Assembly (NCBI RefSeq): GCF_000826545.1 | Contig: NZ_CDME01000021.1 | Span: 1 to 64,000 of the forward strand | From: Kibdelosporangium sp. MJ126-NF4 | Lineage (GTDB): Bacteria > Actinomycetota > Actinomycetes > Mycobacteriales > Pseudonocardiaceae | DNA: 64,000 nt | Direction: 5' to 3' | Part shown: in pieces, positions 50,664 through 60,006 of the stretch | Position numbering within the stretch: the first letter of the stretch is position 1 | Layout: every line of letters begins with the position of its first letter | Made by a program: the position numbers and the translations under genes | The notes under the pieces: model-generated | What the model saw: only the letters and a program-made list of their open reading frames with translations | Database searches by the model: none | Told to the model about the DNA's origin: nothing

Positions 50664-52199
50664 GTGTCCGTTCCCACCACACCCTCACGTCGTTCCGTCC
50701 TGCTTGGCGGCGCTGCGGCCTTAGGCCTGACTGCGCTGGGGACCACGCAGGCCAGCGCGTCCGCCGACCGGCTCACCGATCCCTTCACGCTCGGTATCGC
50801 CTCCGGCGACCCGGATCACCACAGTGTCGTGCTGTGGACGCGACTGGCGCAGAATCCATTGGCGGATAACGGTCTTGGCGGCATGCCTGACCGTCCTTAC
50901 CTGGTCGAGTGGGAGATCGCCACCGACGAGCGGTTCCGCCGGACTGTCCGGCGTGGTGTCGAGCTGGCGCGGCCGCAGTCGGCGCACAGCGTGCACGTCG
51001 AGGTCGAAGGGCTGCGGCCGGGTTCGGAGTACTTCTACCGATTCCGTACGCAGGGCCACATTTCCGAGGCCGGGCGGACTCGCACCGCTCCAGCGCCTGG
51101 CACGCTCCGCACGGATCTGACGATGTGTTTCGCGTCCTGCAGCCACTTCGGCGCCGGTCACTTCACGGCGTACAAGCGTCTCGCCGAGGACGAGCCGGGT
51201 TTGATCCTGCACCTCGGTGACTACCAGTACGAGTACGCGGCGGGCGCCAACGACGTGCGCAAGGTTCTCGGGCCGGAGACGCGCACGTTGGAGAACTACC
51301 GGTTGCGGCACGCGCAGTACAAGACCGACCCGGACTTGCAGCTCGCACACGCCACCGCGCCATGGCTCGTCGTCTGGGATGATCATGAGACGGAAAACAA
51401 CTGGGCCGACGAGGTTCCCGAGCAGCCCGACCCGGATTTCCTGACACGCCGCAAGAACGCGTTCCAGGCGTACTACGAGAACATGCCGTTGCGCCGCACC
51501 GCACGGCCACGTGGCATCGACATGCAGCTCTACCGCCGTCTCCAGTGGGGCAACCTGATCAACTTCCACATGCTCGACACCCGCCAGTACCGCGACGACC
51601 AGGCATGCGGTGACGGCGTCAAGGCCAACTGCGACGCGCGGCTGGAGCCGACCCGTTCCATCACCGGCGAGGAGCAGGAGCGGTGGTTGCTCGACGGTCT
51701 GCGGCGGTCGCGGGCCCGCTGGGACGTGCTCGGCCAGCAGGTTTTCTTCGCGCAGATCGACCTCACGCCCGGCGCGGCCCAGGGATACAACATGGACGCG
51801 TGGGACGGCTACAAGGCCAACCGCGACCGGATCGCCGCAGGGCTGGGCACAACCCGTAACGGTGTCGTGCTGACCGGTGACGTGCACCGGCACTGGGCCG
51901 CCGAGATCAAGTCCGACTACACCGACCCTGGTTCGCGGGGCGTGGGCACGGAGCTCGTCACCACGTCGATCACCAGCGGCGGCGACGGCAACGACGACCC
52001 GAACGCGGCCGTGCTCGCCGAGAACCCGCACGTCAAGTTCCACAAGAACCGGCGCGGGTACATCCGGACGAAGTTCACCGCCGACGAGCTGCGGGCGGAC
52101 TACCGGATCTTGCCGCACGTGCGGCAGCCTGGTGCGGAGGCGTCGACCGCCGTCAGCTTCGTGGTCGCCGACCGCGACCCGAGCCTGCACCCTGCGTAA
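50664..52199 (+). CDS. phoD: Secreted alkaline phosphatase D (PhoD family phosphodiesterase)
   Basis: 511 residues from the GTG at 50664, preceded by GGGAGGT. Tat signal SRRSVLLGGAAALGLTALGT. PhoD landmarks: GIASGDPDHHSVVLWTR, FASCSHFG, HLGDYQYEY, VWDDHETENNW, MLDTRQYR and VLTGDVHRHW, which hold the Fe/Ca-binding residues. It cleaves phosphate esters or teichoic acids outside the cell. Tat export suits metal loading in the cytoplasm. In many actinomycetes PhoP controls it; a PHO box was not evident by eye in the 180 bp upstream. Confidence 0.95.
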   Translation: MSVPTTPSRRSVLLGGAAALGLTALGTTQASASADRLTDPFTLGIASGDPDHHSVVLWTRLAQNPLADNGLGGMPDRPYLVEWEIATDERFRRTVRRGVELARPQSAHSVHVEVEGLRPGSEYFYRFRTQGHISEAGRTRTAPAPGTLRTDLTMCFASCSHFGAGHFTAYKRLAEDEPGLILHLGDYQYEYAAGANDVRKVLGPETRTLENYRLRHAQYKTDPDLQLAHATAPWLVVWDDHETENNWADEVPEQPDPDFLTRRKNAFQAYYENMPLRRTARPRGIDMQLYRRLQWGNLINFHMLDTRQYRDDQACGDGVKANCDARLEPTRSITGEEQERWLLDGLRRSRARWDVLGQQVFFAQIDLTPGAAQGYNMDAWDGYKANRDRIAAGLGTTRNGVVLTGDVHRHWAAEIKSDYTDPGSRGVGTELVTTSITSGGDGNDDPNAAVLAENPHVKFHKNRRGYIRTKFTADELRADYRILPHVRQPGAEASTAVSFVVADRDPSLHPA

Positions 52200-52294
52200 C
52201 TCAGACACGAACTGAGCTGATTGGCCGCAAGTTGTTGACGAGCAGGGCGCTGGGGCCCAGAGTAGGCGTGACCTCGTCACCGGGAGAAATCGCC

Positions 52295-54205
52295 ATGCGC
52301 CCTGCTCTCATCCTGGCCACGGTCACCGGCCTTGTGTTCGGCGTGACCCCAGCCAGCGCTGCCCCCGCCGACCAGGCACGCCAGCGCGCGTTCAGCGCTG
52401 CCGCGGCCGAGTTCGGCATACCGGAATCCGTGCTCCTCGGTGTGTCCTATTTAGAGTCCAAATGGGACGCCAACGCCGGAACTCCGAGTACCAGTGCCGG
52501 TTACGGCCCGATGCACCTCACCGACGTGCGGACCGCGAATCCCGTCGGCGGCACACACCACGACGGCGCCGAGGACCCACGCGGCGACGATGCCCGGCCG
52601 CCGCTGCACCTTCCGCCCGCCCAGCCGGTCGAAGCGGTCCCCTCGCTGCTGACGGTCGACCAGGCGTCGACGCTGACCGGCGTGCCCACCGCGCGACTGC
52701 GCAGCGACACCGAGCAGAACATCCGCGGCGGCGCGGCACTGCTTGCCAAGTACCAGAAGGACATCGGCGTCGACAGCGACAACCCGGCCGACTGGTACGG
52801 CGCGGTCGCCCGCTACGGCGGCGCCGAGGACACCGGCGCGGCGGGGACGTTCGCCGACGAGGTGTTCGCGACCATCAGCTCCGGCGTCGACCGGGTCACC
52901 GACGACGGCCAGCACGTGCGGCTCGCCCCGACACCGGTCACGCCGAACAAGGGGCTGCTGGACCGGACCGGACTGAGGAAGTCCACTTCGGACAACACGG
53001 AGTGCCCGCGCAGCCTCGCCTGTGAGTGGATTCCCGCGGCCTACGCGGAGTACATCAACGACAAGGGCCAGCTCACGTACGGCAACCACGACAAGGGCAA
53101 CCGGCCGGAGTCGCAGGAGATCAAGTACATCGTCATCCACGACACCGAGGGCTACTACCCGAACGTCATCAACATGACGCAGGACCCGAAGTGGGCGAGC
53201 TGGCAGTACACGCTCCGGTCGGCCGACGGGCACGTGGCCCAGCACATCAAGCACAAGGACGTGGCCTGGCAGGCGGGCAACTGGTTCGTCAACTCGAAGT
53301 CGATCGGCCTCGAGCACGAGGGCTTCGCCAAGCTCGGCACCTGGTACACCGAGGCGATGTACCGCTCGTCCGCGAAGCTCGTGCGTTACCTCGCGGCGAA
53401 GTACCGGATTCCGATGGACCGCGCACACATCATCGGCCACGACAACGTGCCCGGTATTCGCCCCGGCACGGTCAAGGACATGCACTGGGACCCGGGCCCC
53501 TACTGGGACTGGGCGCACTACTTCGACCTGCTGGGCGCGCCACTGCGGCCGACGGTCAACCTCGGCCTGGTCACGATCAAGCCTGACTTCGCGAACAACA
53601 AGCCCACGTTCGTCGGCTGCGTCAAGGCTGGTGAGCCGTGCACCCCGCGCGGCTCGACCTCGGTCATCCTGCACACCGAACCCCGCACGGACGCACCGTT
53701 GTTGAAGGACATCGGGCTGCGGCCGGACGGGTCACCCGGGACCATGGAGGTCTCCGACATCAGCAGCCGGGTGGAGACTGGCCAGCAGTTCGCGGTCGCC
53801 GACGTCCGCGGCGACTGGACCGCGATCTGGTACCTGGGGCAGAAGGGCTGGTTCCACAACCCCCGCAAGGCACCGACCGCCCTCGGCACGGGTGGACTCG
53901 TGGCCACGCCCAAGAAGGGCAAGGCCACGATCCCGGTCTACGGCAGGGCGTTCCCCGAGTCGGCCGCGTACCCGCCGAACGTCCCCGACCAGGGCGAGAT
54001 CCCGTTGCAGTACACGCTTTCCGCTGGTGAGCGGTACTCCGTCGGGCAGGTGCTGTCGTCCGAGTACTACTGGGCGAACACGTTCGATCCCTCGAACCAC
54101 ACCGTGGTGAAGGGCAAGACGAAGTACGTCCAGATCCAGTTCGGGCACCGGATCATGTTCGTCAAGGCCTCGGATGTCGACGTGAAACCGTCGTTCCTGC
54201 GCTAG
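52295..54205 (+). CDS. Secreted N-acetylmuramoyl-L-alanine amidase with N-terminal transglycosylase-like domain
   Basis: 636 residues, Sec signal peptide [20 protein letters not shown] (cleavage near ASA). Residues about 30-200 resemble a lytic-transglycosylase fold ([26 protein letters not shown] with a candidate catalytic glutamate, and a GYGPMHLTD turn). An amidase_2 domain follows at about 265-410 ([49 protein letters not shown]) with zinc-binding histidines. The last ~200 residues are beta-rich (SH3-like). It would cut peptidoglycan at two bonds. The stop overlaps tsaD by 4 bp on the other strand. Confidence 0.9.
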   Translation: MRPALILATVTGLVFGVTPASAAPADQARQRAFSAAAAEFGIPESVLLGVSYLESKWDANAGTPSTSAGYGPMHLTDVRTANPVGGTHHDGAEDPRGDDARPPLHLPPAQPVEAVPSLLTVDQASTLTGVPTARLRSDTEQNIRGGAALLAKYQKDIGVDSDNPADWYGAVARYGGAEDTGAAGTFADEVFATISSGVDRVTDDGQHVRLAPTPVTPNKGLLDRTGLRKSTSDNTECPRSLACEWIPAAYAEYINDKGQLTYGNHDKGNRPESQEIKYIVIHDTEGYYPNVINMTQDPKWASWQYTLRSADGHVAQHIKHKDVAWQAGNWFVNSKSIGLEHEGFAKLGTWYTEAMYRSSAKLVRYLAAKYRIPMDRAHIIGHDNVPGIRPGTVKDMHWDPGPYWDWAHYFDLLGAPLRPTVNLGLVTIKPDFANNKPTFVGCVKAGEPCTPRGSTSVILHTEPRTDAPLLKDIGLRPDGSPGTMEVSDISSRVETGQQFAVADVRGDWTAIWYLGQKGWFHNPRKAPTALGTGGLVATPKKGKATIPVYGRAFPESAAYPPNVPDQGEIPLQYTLSAGERYSVGQVLSSEYYWANTFDPSNHTVVKGKTKYVQIQFGHRIMFVKASDVDVKPSFLR

Positions 54206-55251
54206 ACGTGCACGACCTCGACGGGCAGACCTGGATCTGTTGGCAACTCGAGAGATGAAGGACTGACACCGGCAGCGACGACATGAGCGCCCACCGCGGC
54301 GATCATGGCGCCGTTGTCGGTGCACAGCCGGGGTCGCGGCACCCTGAGCTCGATCCCGGCCGCCGCGCAGCGCTCGCGCGCCAGCTCGGAGAGCCGCGAG
54401 TTCGCCGCCACACCACCGGAAATGACGAGGGTGCCGATCTCGAGCTCCTTGGCCGCCCTGATCGCCTTCGCGGTCAGCACGTCCGCGACGGACTCCTGGA
54501 ACGACGCGCAGACGTCCTCGACCGGGATCGGTTTCCCCTCGGCCTCGCGGGCCTCGACCCACCGGGCGACCGCGGTCTTCAGTCCGGAGAACGAGAAGTC
54601 GAACTTCGGGTCGCGCGGGCCGGTCAGGCCGCGGGGGAACCTGATCGCGTTCGGATCGCCCTGCTTCGCTGCCTTGTCGATGGGCGGGCCACCGGGGTAG
54701 GGCAGGCCGATGATCCGCGCGACCTTGTCGTAGGCCTCGCCCGCCGCGTCGTCGATGGTCGAGCCGATCTCGGTGATCCTGCCCGCGAGGTCCTCGACCT
54801 TCAGCAACTGCGTGTGCCCGCCGGAAACCAGCAACGCCAGGCATTCCGACGGCAGCGGGCCGTGCTGCAGGGTGTCCGCGGCCACGTGCCCGGCCAGGTG
54901 GTTCACGCCATACAGCGGAACATCCAGCGCGGCGGCGTACGCCTTCGCGGCGGAGACGCCGACGAGCAGCGCACCGGCGAGGCCAGGACCGCACGTCACC
55001 GCGATGGCATCCACATTGGACAGCGAGAGTCCCGACTCGTCCAGCGCGCGTTCCATGGTCGGCACCATGGCTTCCAGGTGCGCGCGGCTGGCGACCTCGG
55101 GGACCACACCGCCGAACCGGGCGTGCTGGTCCACACTGGACGCCACCTGGTCGGCGAGCAGGGTCATACCGCCGTCCGCCGCGAGCCGGACGATGCCGAC
55201 GCCGGTCTCGTCGCACGAGCTCTCGATGCCGAGAACTATCTTGTCACTCAC
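54202..55251 (-). CDS. tsaD: tRNA N6-adenosine threonylcarbamoyltransferase TsaD
   Basis: 349 residues. Transfers threonylcarbamoyl to A37 of ANN-decoding tRNAs. Metal-binding H118 and H122 in [38 protein letters not shown] and [12 protein letters not shown] are all present. The GTG at 55251 overlaps the rimI stop and has GGGGAG upstream. Part of the usual tsaB-rimI-tsaD cluster. Confidence 0.97.
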   Translation of the reverse strand: MSDKIVLGIESSCDETGVGIVRLAADGGMTLLADQVASSVDQHARFGGVVPEVASRAHLEAMVPTMERALDESGLSLSNVDAIAVTCGPGLAGALLVGVSAAKAYAAALDVPLYGVNHLAGHVAADTLQHGPLPSECLALLVSGGHTQLLKVEDLAGRITEIGSTIDDAAGEAYDKVARIIGLPYPGGPPIDKAAKQGDPNAIRFPRGLTGPRDPKFDFSFSGLKTAVARWVEAREAEGKPIPVEDVCASFQESVADVLTAKAIRAAKELEIGTLVISGGVAANSRLSELARERCAAAGIELRVPRPRLCTDNGAMIAAVGAHVVAAGVSPSSLELPTDPGLPVEVVHV

Positions 55252-55712
55252 TGGGTTCTCCCCGGCCTGGCCATGGTGTACGCGTCCGCGCCCGACGGCT
55301 GGTAGTACCGCCTGCGCAGACCGATCTGTTCGAAGCCGTGTGCCTCGTAGAGCTTGATCGCGGCCACGTTGTCCGTCCGTACCTCGAGGAACACGGGCGC
55401 GTGCACGTTGTCCGCGTGGTCGAGCAGGTCCCGCAGCAGCGCCTTGCCGATCCCCTGTCCCTGGAACTCCGGGTCGACGCCGATGGTGTGGATCTCGCAC
55501 TCGTAGCTGGTGGGCCCGCCCAGCACCGAGATGCCCGCATAGCCGACGAGCCCGACCGGATCGGAATGCGCGGCGACGTAGTGGTTGCCGTTCTCCAGCT
55601 CGTACTGGAAGGCGCGGACACTCCACGGATCCTCGCCGGGGAACAGCACCTTCTCCAGTTCGGCGCAGCGCGGAAGATCCTCGCCGCGCAACGGTTCGAG
55701 TCGGACTGTCAC
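55248..55712 (-). CDS. rimI: Ribosomal-protein-alanine N-acetyltransferase RimI
   Basis: 154 residues. GNAT motif [25 protein letters not shown] and the C-terminal [40 protein letters not shown] typical of RimI, which acetylates the N terminus of S18 and other proteins. GTGA overlaps with tsaB upstream and tsaD downstream bind the three genes into one operon. Confidence 0.95.
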   Translation of the reverse strand: MTVRLEPLRGEDLPRCAELEKVLFPGEDPWSVRAFQYELENGNHYVAAHSDPVGLVGYAGISVLGGPTSYECEIHTIGVDPEFQGQGIGKALLRDLLDHADNVHAPVFLEVRTDNVAAIKLYEAHGFEQIGLRRRYYQPSGADAYTMARPGRTQ

Positions 55713-56347
55713 GCCCGGCTCACGCGCTTGCGCACACCGGGTTCGACGGCGTCGGGCCGACGCAGGTACAGCGGCGTCAACGGCGGCGGCGTCTGCCCGA
55801 ACAGCGGCGCTGCGGCGAGGACCAGCCCGATCGGTGTCGGCGAGGCGGGCTCGACGGCACGCTGCAGCAGTTCGGCGCCCACCACGAGATCGGCTTCGAC
55901 GCCTTCCAGGTCAGCGGGTTTGCGCACGTCCGGCCCCTCGACGCGGCGGCCGTCGCGGTAGCGCGCCCAGTACGCCTCCTTGCGGCGGGCGTCGGTGACC
56001 ACGAGCAGCTGCCGCACTTCGGGGAAGTCGGCGGCGATGGCGTCCAGCGTGCACACCGGGTAGACCGGCTTGCCGAGCGCCTGCCCGAGCGCGGCGGCGG
56101 TGACCATGCCCGCGCGCAGCCCGGTGAACGGGCCAGGCCCGCACCCGCACACGACGGCGTCGAGATCGGCGAAGCCCAGCCCGGCCTCGGCGAGCGCTTC
56201 CTTGCTGTGCGGAGTCAGCAGCTCGCCGTGTGCGCGGGCGTCGACCGTGACCCGGCTGGCCAGCGTACGGGCCTGCCCCTGGTGGTCGAGGTCGACGACA
56301 CCGGCGGTCACTGCGGGCGTGGCGGTGTCAAGGGCGAGAACGAGCAC
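55709..56347 (-). CDS. tsaB: tRNA threonylcarbamoyladenosine biosynthesis protein TsaB
   Basis: 212 residues. ASKHA-fold partner of Tsa[33 protein letters not shown] and [20 protein letters not shown] are characteristic. First gene of the cluster here. In M. tuberculosis tsaE and alr lie just upstream of tsaB; here a divergent MerR gene takes that place, so tsaE must be elsewhere. Confidence 0.95.
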   Translation of the reverse strand: MLVLALDTATPAVTAGVVDLDHQGQARTLASRVTVDARAHGELLTPHSKEALAEAGLGFADLDAVVCGCGPGPFTGLRAGMVTAAALGQALGKPVYPVCTLDAIAADFPEVRQLLVVTDARRKEAYWARYRDGRRVEGPDVRKPADLEGVEADLVVGAELLQRAVEPASPTPIGLVLAAAPLFGQTPPPLTPLYLRRPDAVEPGVRKRVSRA

Positions 56348-56366
56348 TGACCAAGAGTACGCAGGC

Positions 56367-56397
56367 TGGACTTGACGTCGATGTCAAGGCCTAACGT
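56367..56397 (+). promoter_or_regulatory. MerR-type promoter with dyad in a 19-bp spacer
   Basis: TGGACT (56367-56372), 19 bases, TAACGT (56392-56397). The spacer contains CTTGAC-gtcgat-GTCAAG (56371-56388), a perfect 6-bp dyad, as in MerR operators where the protein untwists an overlong spacer. The -10 box ends 6 bases before the merR ATG, so the message is probably leaderless. Confidence 0.7.
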
Positions 56398-56403
56398 GGA
56401 CGC

Positions 56404-56778
56404 ATGATGCGGATCGGGGAGCTGGCCGAGCGCGCGGGAACAAGCACACGGTCACTGCGCTACTACGAAGCACAGGGCCTGCTGACCGCCCGGCGTGCGG
56501 CCAACGGACACCGTGAGTACGACGAGGGCGATCTGCGGCTCGTCCAGGAGATCCGTTCCCTGCTGGAGATCGGGTTCGCACTGGAGGAGACCCGCCCGTT
56601 CGTCGAGTGCCTGCGCGCCGGTCACGCCTCCGGTGACGTGTGCCCGGCGTCGATCGAGGTCTACCGCCGCAAGCTGACCGAGCTCGAGCGGGGCATCGCC
56701 CGGCTGAACGCGATCCGCGACCGGCTTGCCGCGCAACTGGACACCGTCTCGAAGGGGAAACGACCATGCTCGCGTTGA
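56404..56778 (+). CDS. MerR family regulator of the adjacent thioredoxin gene
   Basis: 124 residues. Helix-turn-helix MRIGELAERAGTSTRSLRYYEAQGLLTARRAANGHREYDEGDLRLV and a dimerisation helix. Two cysteines (VECLRAGHASGDVCPAS) in the effector region could sense metal, thiol or oxidative state. The end overlaps the thioredoxin start by 13 bp, so this is a self-contained regulator-thioredoxin unit. Start at 56404 or at the adjacent ATG 56407. Confidence 0.9.
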   Translation: MMRIGELAERAGTSTRSLRYYEAQGLLTARRAANGHREYDEGDLRLVQEIRSLLEIGFALEETRPFVECLRAGHASGDVCPASIEVYRRKLTELERGIARLNAIRDRLAAQLDTVSKGKRPCSR

Positions 56779-57095
56779 CCGACTCGACCTTCAGCAGCCA
56801 CCTGGCAGGCGCGGACCGGCCGGTGCTCGTCTACTTCTGGGCGACGTGGTGCCCGCCGTGCCGGATGCTCTCGCCGGTGCTCGCCGAACTGGCGACCGAG
56901 CTCGCCGACGTGCTGGAGATCGTCAAGGTGGATCTGGACGCCGAGGCCGACACCGCCCGCGGCCAGCGGATCATGGCCGCGCCGACGCTGAACCTCTACC
57001 GCGGCGGCGAGCTCGTCGGATCGATGGTCGGCGCCCGTCCCAAGCACGCGTTGCTGCGCGAACTGGAACCACACCTGTCCGTTCTCAGCCGGTAG
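56766..57095 (+). CDS. Thioredoxin with CPPC active site
   Basis: 109 residues, full thioredoxin fold: FWATWCPPCRMLSPVLAEL holds the active site C29-P30-P31-C32 in place of the usual CGPC, followed by VKVDLDAEADTARGQRIMAAPTLNLY with the cis-proline, and GSMVGARPKHALL. The CPPC change is expected to shift the redox potential. It starts within the merR reading frame and its last 11 bp overlap the convergent crotonase gene. Confidence 0.93.
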   Translation: MLALTDSTFSSHLAGADRPVLVYFWATWCPPCRMLSPVLAELATELADVLEIVKVDLDAEADTARGQRIMAAPTLNLYRGGELVGSMVGARPKHALLRELEPHLSVLSR

Positions 57096-58002
57096 CGACG
57101 GGGCCGTCCGCCCAGAAATCCCGTGCCAGGCCACGGCGTTCCTGCCAAAGCGTGCCCTTGGTGCGGAAGTTGAGCACTCCGGCGCCCTGGTCGGCGTCGT
57201 CGATCTGCCACCGGCCGTTGACCGCTCCGGTCAGGCCCGCGCCGAGCTTCTCGAAGGCCTGTGCGGTCTTCAGGTCGGCCTCGGCACCGTTGTCGATGAT
57301 GAACTTCAGCTGGCGCACGGACTGCTGGTTCTTGCTCAGCAGGACCTGGACCAGTTCGTTCACGGCGGCGTCGAGGCGGTCGTCCGGCACGACCCGGTTC
57401 CACAGGGTGAGCTGGGCGGCACGCTCGGCCGGGTGCAGCGCGCCGAGCAGGTTGATCTCCTTGGTCAGGCGTCGGCCGACCAGCCGAGCCATCCGGGTGG
57501 TCCCGCCCCAGCCGGGCGTGATCCCGAGGTCGACCTCGGGCATGCCCCACCGGGCGCTGGCCGCCGCGACGACGAAGTCGCAGGCCATGGTGATCTCCAG
57601 GCCGCCGCCCACCGCGTACCCGTCGACCCTCGCGATGGTGACCTTGTCCAGGGCCGCCAAGGTGTCGGCCATGTGCTGGTACCCGGTCACCCGGCGCATG
57701 GCCTGGTTGGGGTTGCCCCACGTGTGCATCTCGGTGATGTCGTCCCCGGCGCAGAACGTCCCGCCCGCGCCCCGGATCACCAGCACGTTGATGGTGTCGC
57801 TGTCGCGCACCACTTCCAGGACGTGAATGAGCTCGTCGGACAGCGCGACCGACAGCGCGTTGCGCGCGTGGGGCCGGTTCAGCGTGATGGTCGCGACCTT
57901 TCCCTCCTCTTCGAACAGGAGGTGCTCGTACGGCCCCGTGATGTTGTGCGCGGTCGGCGCGCCCACCACGGGTACGGCCATGAGTTCGTCCCACTCGCCC
58001 AT
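57085..58002 (-). CDS. Enoyl-CoA hydratase/isomerase (crotonase) family protein
   Basis: 305 residues from the ATG at 58002, preceded by GGAGGAACC. Crotonase core: NRPHARNALSVALSDEL, IRGAGGTFCAGDDITEMHTWG (oxyanion hole), VDGYAVGGGLEITMACDFVVAAASARWGMPEVDLGITPGWGGT with the active-site acidic residue near MPEVDLG. The C-terminal end carries extra residues. It is divergent from an HxlR regulator with a dyad between them, so expression is probably ligand-controlled. The acyl substrate is not evident. Confidence 0.92.
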   Translation of the reverse strand: MGEWDELMAVPVVGAPTAHNITGPYEHLLFEEEGKVATITLNRPHARNALSVALSDELIHVLEVVRDSDTINVLVIRGAGGTFCAGDDITEMHTWGNPNQAMRRVTGYQHMADTLAALDKVTIARVDGYAVGGGLEITMACDFVVAAASARWGMPEVDLGITPGWGGTTRMARLVGRRLTKEINLLGALHPAERAAQLTLWNRVVPDDRLDAAVNELVQVLLSKNQQSVRQLKFIIDNGAEADLKTAQAFEKLGAGLTGAVNGRWQIDDADQGAGVLNFRTKGTLWQERRGLARDFWADGPVATG

Positions 58003-58024
58003 GTCGGTTCCTCCGGTTGGTTTC

Positions 58025-58062
58025 GATTTGCTACTCACGCTAGCGCGAGAAGGTAGCAAATC
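58025..58062. promoter_or_regulatory. Inverted-repeat operator between the crotonase and HxlR genes
   Basis: GATTTGCTAC (58025-58034), 18 bases, GTAGCAAATC (58053-58062), a perfect 10-bp dyad midway in the 86-bp divergent gap. Half-sites 28 bp apart centre to centre suit a winged-helix dimer or two dimers such as HxlR. It lies between both starts, so one site could control both genes. Confidence 0.8.
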
Positions 58063-58088
58063 GCAACCAACTGGATTAGCATTCGGCC

Positions 58089-58535
58089 ATGACCGACAGC
58101 ACCCGTCCGCATCGGGACTCCGTGGAGGCCGCCGTCGCCCTGATCCCGGACCGGTGGACGTTCCTGGTGCTGCGCGAGTGCTTCTTCGGGGTGCGGCGGT
58201 TCGCCGAGTTCCACCGCAACCTCGGCGTCGCCCGCAACATCCTGTCCGACCGGCTGGACAAGCTCGTCCACTCCGGCGTCCTGGAACGACACCGCTACAG
58301 CGACCGGCCTCCCCGCGAGGAATACCGCCTGACCGCCAAGGGCGACGACCTCTACGGCATCGTCGTGGCGCTCATGTACTGGGCCGACCGATGGCTCACC
58401 GACGACCCGCCCCTCACGTTGAGCCACCACGCCGACGGCGGCGCTGTCGAGCAAGTCCTACGATGCGCCACCTGCGGCAAGGAACTCGGCATCCACGACG
58501 TCACCTACCACGTGAACGCCGGTCACGACCGATAA
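58089..58535 (+). CDS. HxlR family transcriptional regulator
   Basis: 148 residues. The HxlR winged helix reads VALIPDRWTFLVLRECFFGVRRFAEFHRNLGVARNILSDRLDKLVHSGVLERHRYSDRPPREEYRLTAKGDDL. The C terminus carries CATCGKELGIHDVTYH, a possible zinc-binding CxxC. No Shine-Dalgarno site is apparent before the ATG. Divergent from the crotonase gene; the perfect dyad between them is the likely operator. Confidence 0.93.
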   Translation: MTDSTRPHRDSVEAAVALIPDRWTFLVLRECFFGVRRFAEFHRNLGVARNILSDRLDKLVHSGVLERHRYSDRPPREEYRLTAKGDDLYGIVVALMYWADRWLTDDPPLTLSHHADGGAVEQVLRCATCGKELGIHDVTYHVNAGHDR

Positions 58536-58635
58536 CGCAGGCCGTCCATGAGCAGGTCGAGCAACTATGGCAGGTGTCGCTCGCCACACTGGGCTGACTG
58601 GGCCGACCGGGCTTCATCCCGGCATAGTGGCGTGC

Positions 58636-60006
58636 ATGTTTGGTGAGCTGACCAGGGCTGCCGACCGCCCAGCGCTGCGCTTCGGTGACGTGGATCTGAC
58701 CTACCGGCAGTTGGCGGGCGCGGCGGGCGCTGTCGCCGCGCAGATCAAGGGCAAGACGCGAGTCGCCGTGTGGGCGACGCCCACGGTCCAGACCGCGGTG
58801 GCCGTGGTCGGCGCGCTGGTCGCCGGGATCCCGGTCATCCCGATCAACCCGAAGGTCGGCGAACGCGAACTGGAGCACATCCTCTCGGACAGCTCACCGG
58901 ATGTGATCCTGCGCGAGACGGACATCGACATCACCGCGTCCGCGCCACTGCCCGACGGGGACATCGCCGGCACGCACCCGGCGTTCATCGTGTACACCTC
59001 CGGCACCACCGGACCGCCCAAGGGCGTCGTCCTGCCCCGCCGGGCCATCATGTCCAATCTGGACGCCCTGGCCCTGGCGTGGGCGTGGACGTCCGAGGAT
59101 GTCCTCGTGCACGGGTTGCCGCTGTTCCACGTGCACGGCCTGATCATCGGCATCATCGGGCCGTTGCGGCGCGGCGGGGCCGTGCGGCACGTCGGCAGGT
59201 TCTCCTCCGCCGCTGTGGCGCGAGAGCTCGCGGGCGACGCGACGATGATGTTCGGCGTCCCGACGATGTACCACCGGCTGGCCGCCGATGTCGAGGCCGA
59301 TCCCGTGTTGGCCGAGGCGATCGGGCAGGCCAGGCTGCTGGTGTCCGGGTCGGCGGCGTTGCCCGCGTCCGACCACGACCGGATTTTCCGGGCGACCGGT
59401 CAGCGGATCGTCGAGCGCTACGGGATGACCGAGACGTTGATGAACTGCAGTGTCCGGGCGGACGGTGAACGCAGGCCGGGCACGGTCGGCCCGCCGGTGG
59501 ACGGCGTGGATCTGCGCATCGTGGACGAGCAGGGAAAGGAGGTGGCCGACGGCGAGATCGGCGAGATCGAAGTGCGCGGCCCGAACCTGTTCCTCGAGTA
59601 CCTCAACCGCCCGGACGCGACCGCGGCGGCGTTGCGGGACGGGTGGTTCCGCACGGGCGATGTGGCCACACTCGACCCGGACGGCTACGTCAGGATCGTC
59701 GGTCGTCGCGCCACGGACCTGATCAAGAGCGGCGGCTACAAGATCGGCGCTGGCGAGATCGAGAACGTGCTCCTCGAACACCCCCAGGTCGCCGAGGTGG
59801 CGGTGACCGGGGAACCGGACGACGACCTCGGCGAGCGGATCGTCGCCTGGGTCGTGCCCGTGGGCGAGCGGCCCGACGAGCAGGACCTGATCGACCACGT
59901 GGCCCGACTGCTGACACCGCACAAGCGACCAAGGATCGTCCGTTTCCTGGATGCCTTGCCACGCAACGACATGGGCAAAGTGACCAAACGTGCCCTCAGT
60001 CAGTGA
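58636..60006 (+). CDS. matB: Malonyl-CoA (methylmalonyl-CoA) synthetase MatB
   Basis: 456 residues, closely similar over its whole length to Streptomyces MatB as I remember it (DRPALRFGDVDLTYRQLAGAAG, LPLFHVHGLIIGIIGPLRRGG, LFLEYLNRPDATAAAL). It ligates malonate or methylmalonate to CoA with ATP. AMP-binding motif VYTSGTTGPPKGVVL, YGMTETLMN, GWFRTGD, and the catalytic lysine in NDMGKVTKRAL. The ATG at 58636 has no ribosome-binding site, but CATAGT lies 7 bases upstream, so a leaderless message is likely. The carboxyltransferase gene overlaps its end by 17 bp. Confidence 0.92.
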   Translation: MFGELTRAADRPALRFGDVDLTYRQLAGAAGAVAAQIKGKTRVAVWATPTVQTAVAVVGALVAGIPVIPINPKVGERELEHILSDSSPDVILRETDIDITASAPLPDGDIAGTHPAFIVYTSGTTGPPKGVVLPRRAIMSNLDALALAWAWTSEDVLVHGLPLFHVHGLIIGIIGPLRRGGAVRHVGRFSSAAVARELAGDATMMFGVPTMYHRLAADVEADPVLAEAIGQARLLVSGSAALPASDHDRIFRATGQRIVERYGMTETLMNCSVRADGERRPGTVGPPVDGVDLRIVDEQGKEVADGEIGEIEVRGPNLFLEYLNRPDATAAALRDGWFRTGDVATLDPDGYVRIVGRRATDLIKSGGYKIGAGEIENVLLEHPQVAEVAVTGEPDDDLGERIVAWVVPVGERPDEQDLIDHVARLLTPHKRPRIVRFLDALPRNDMGKVTKRALSQ

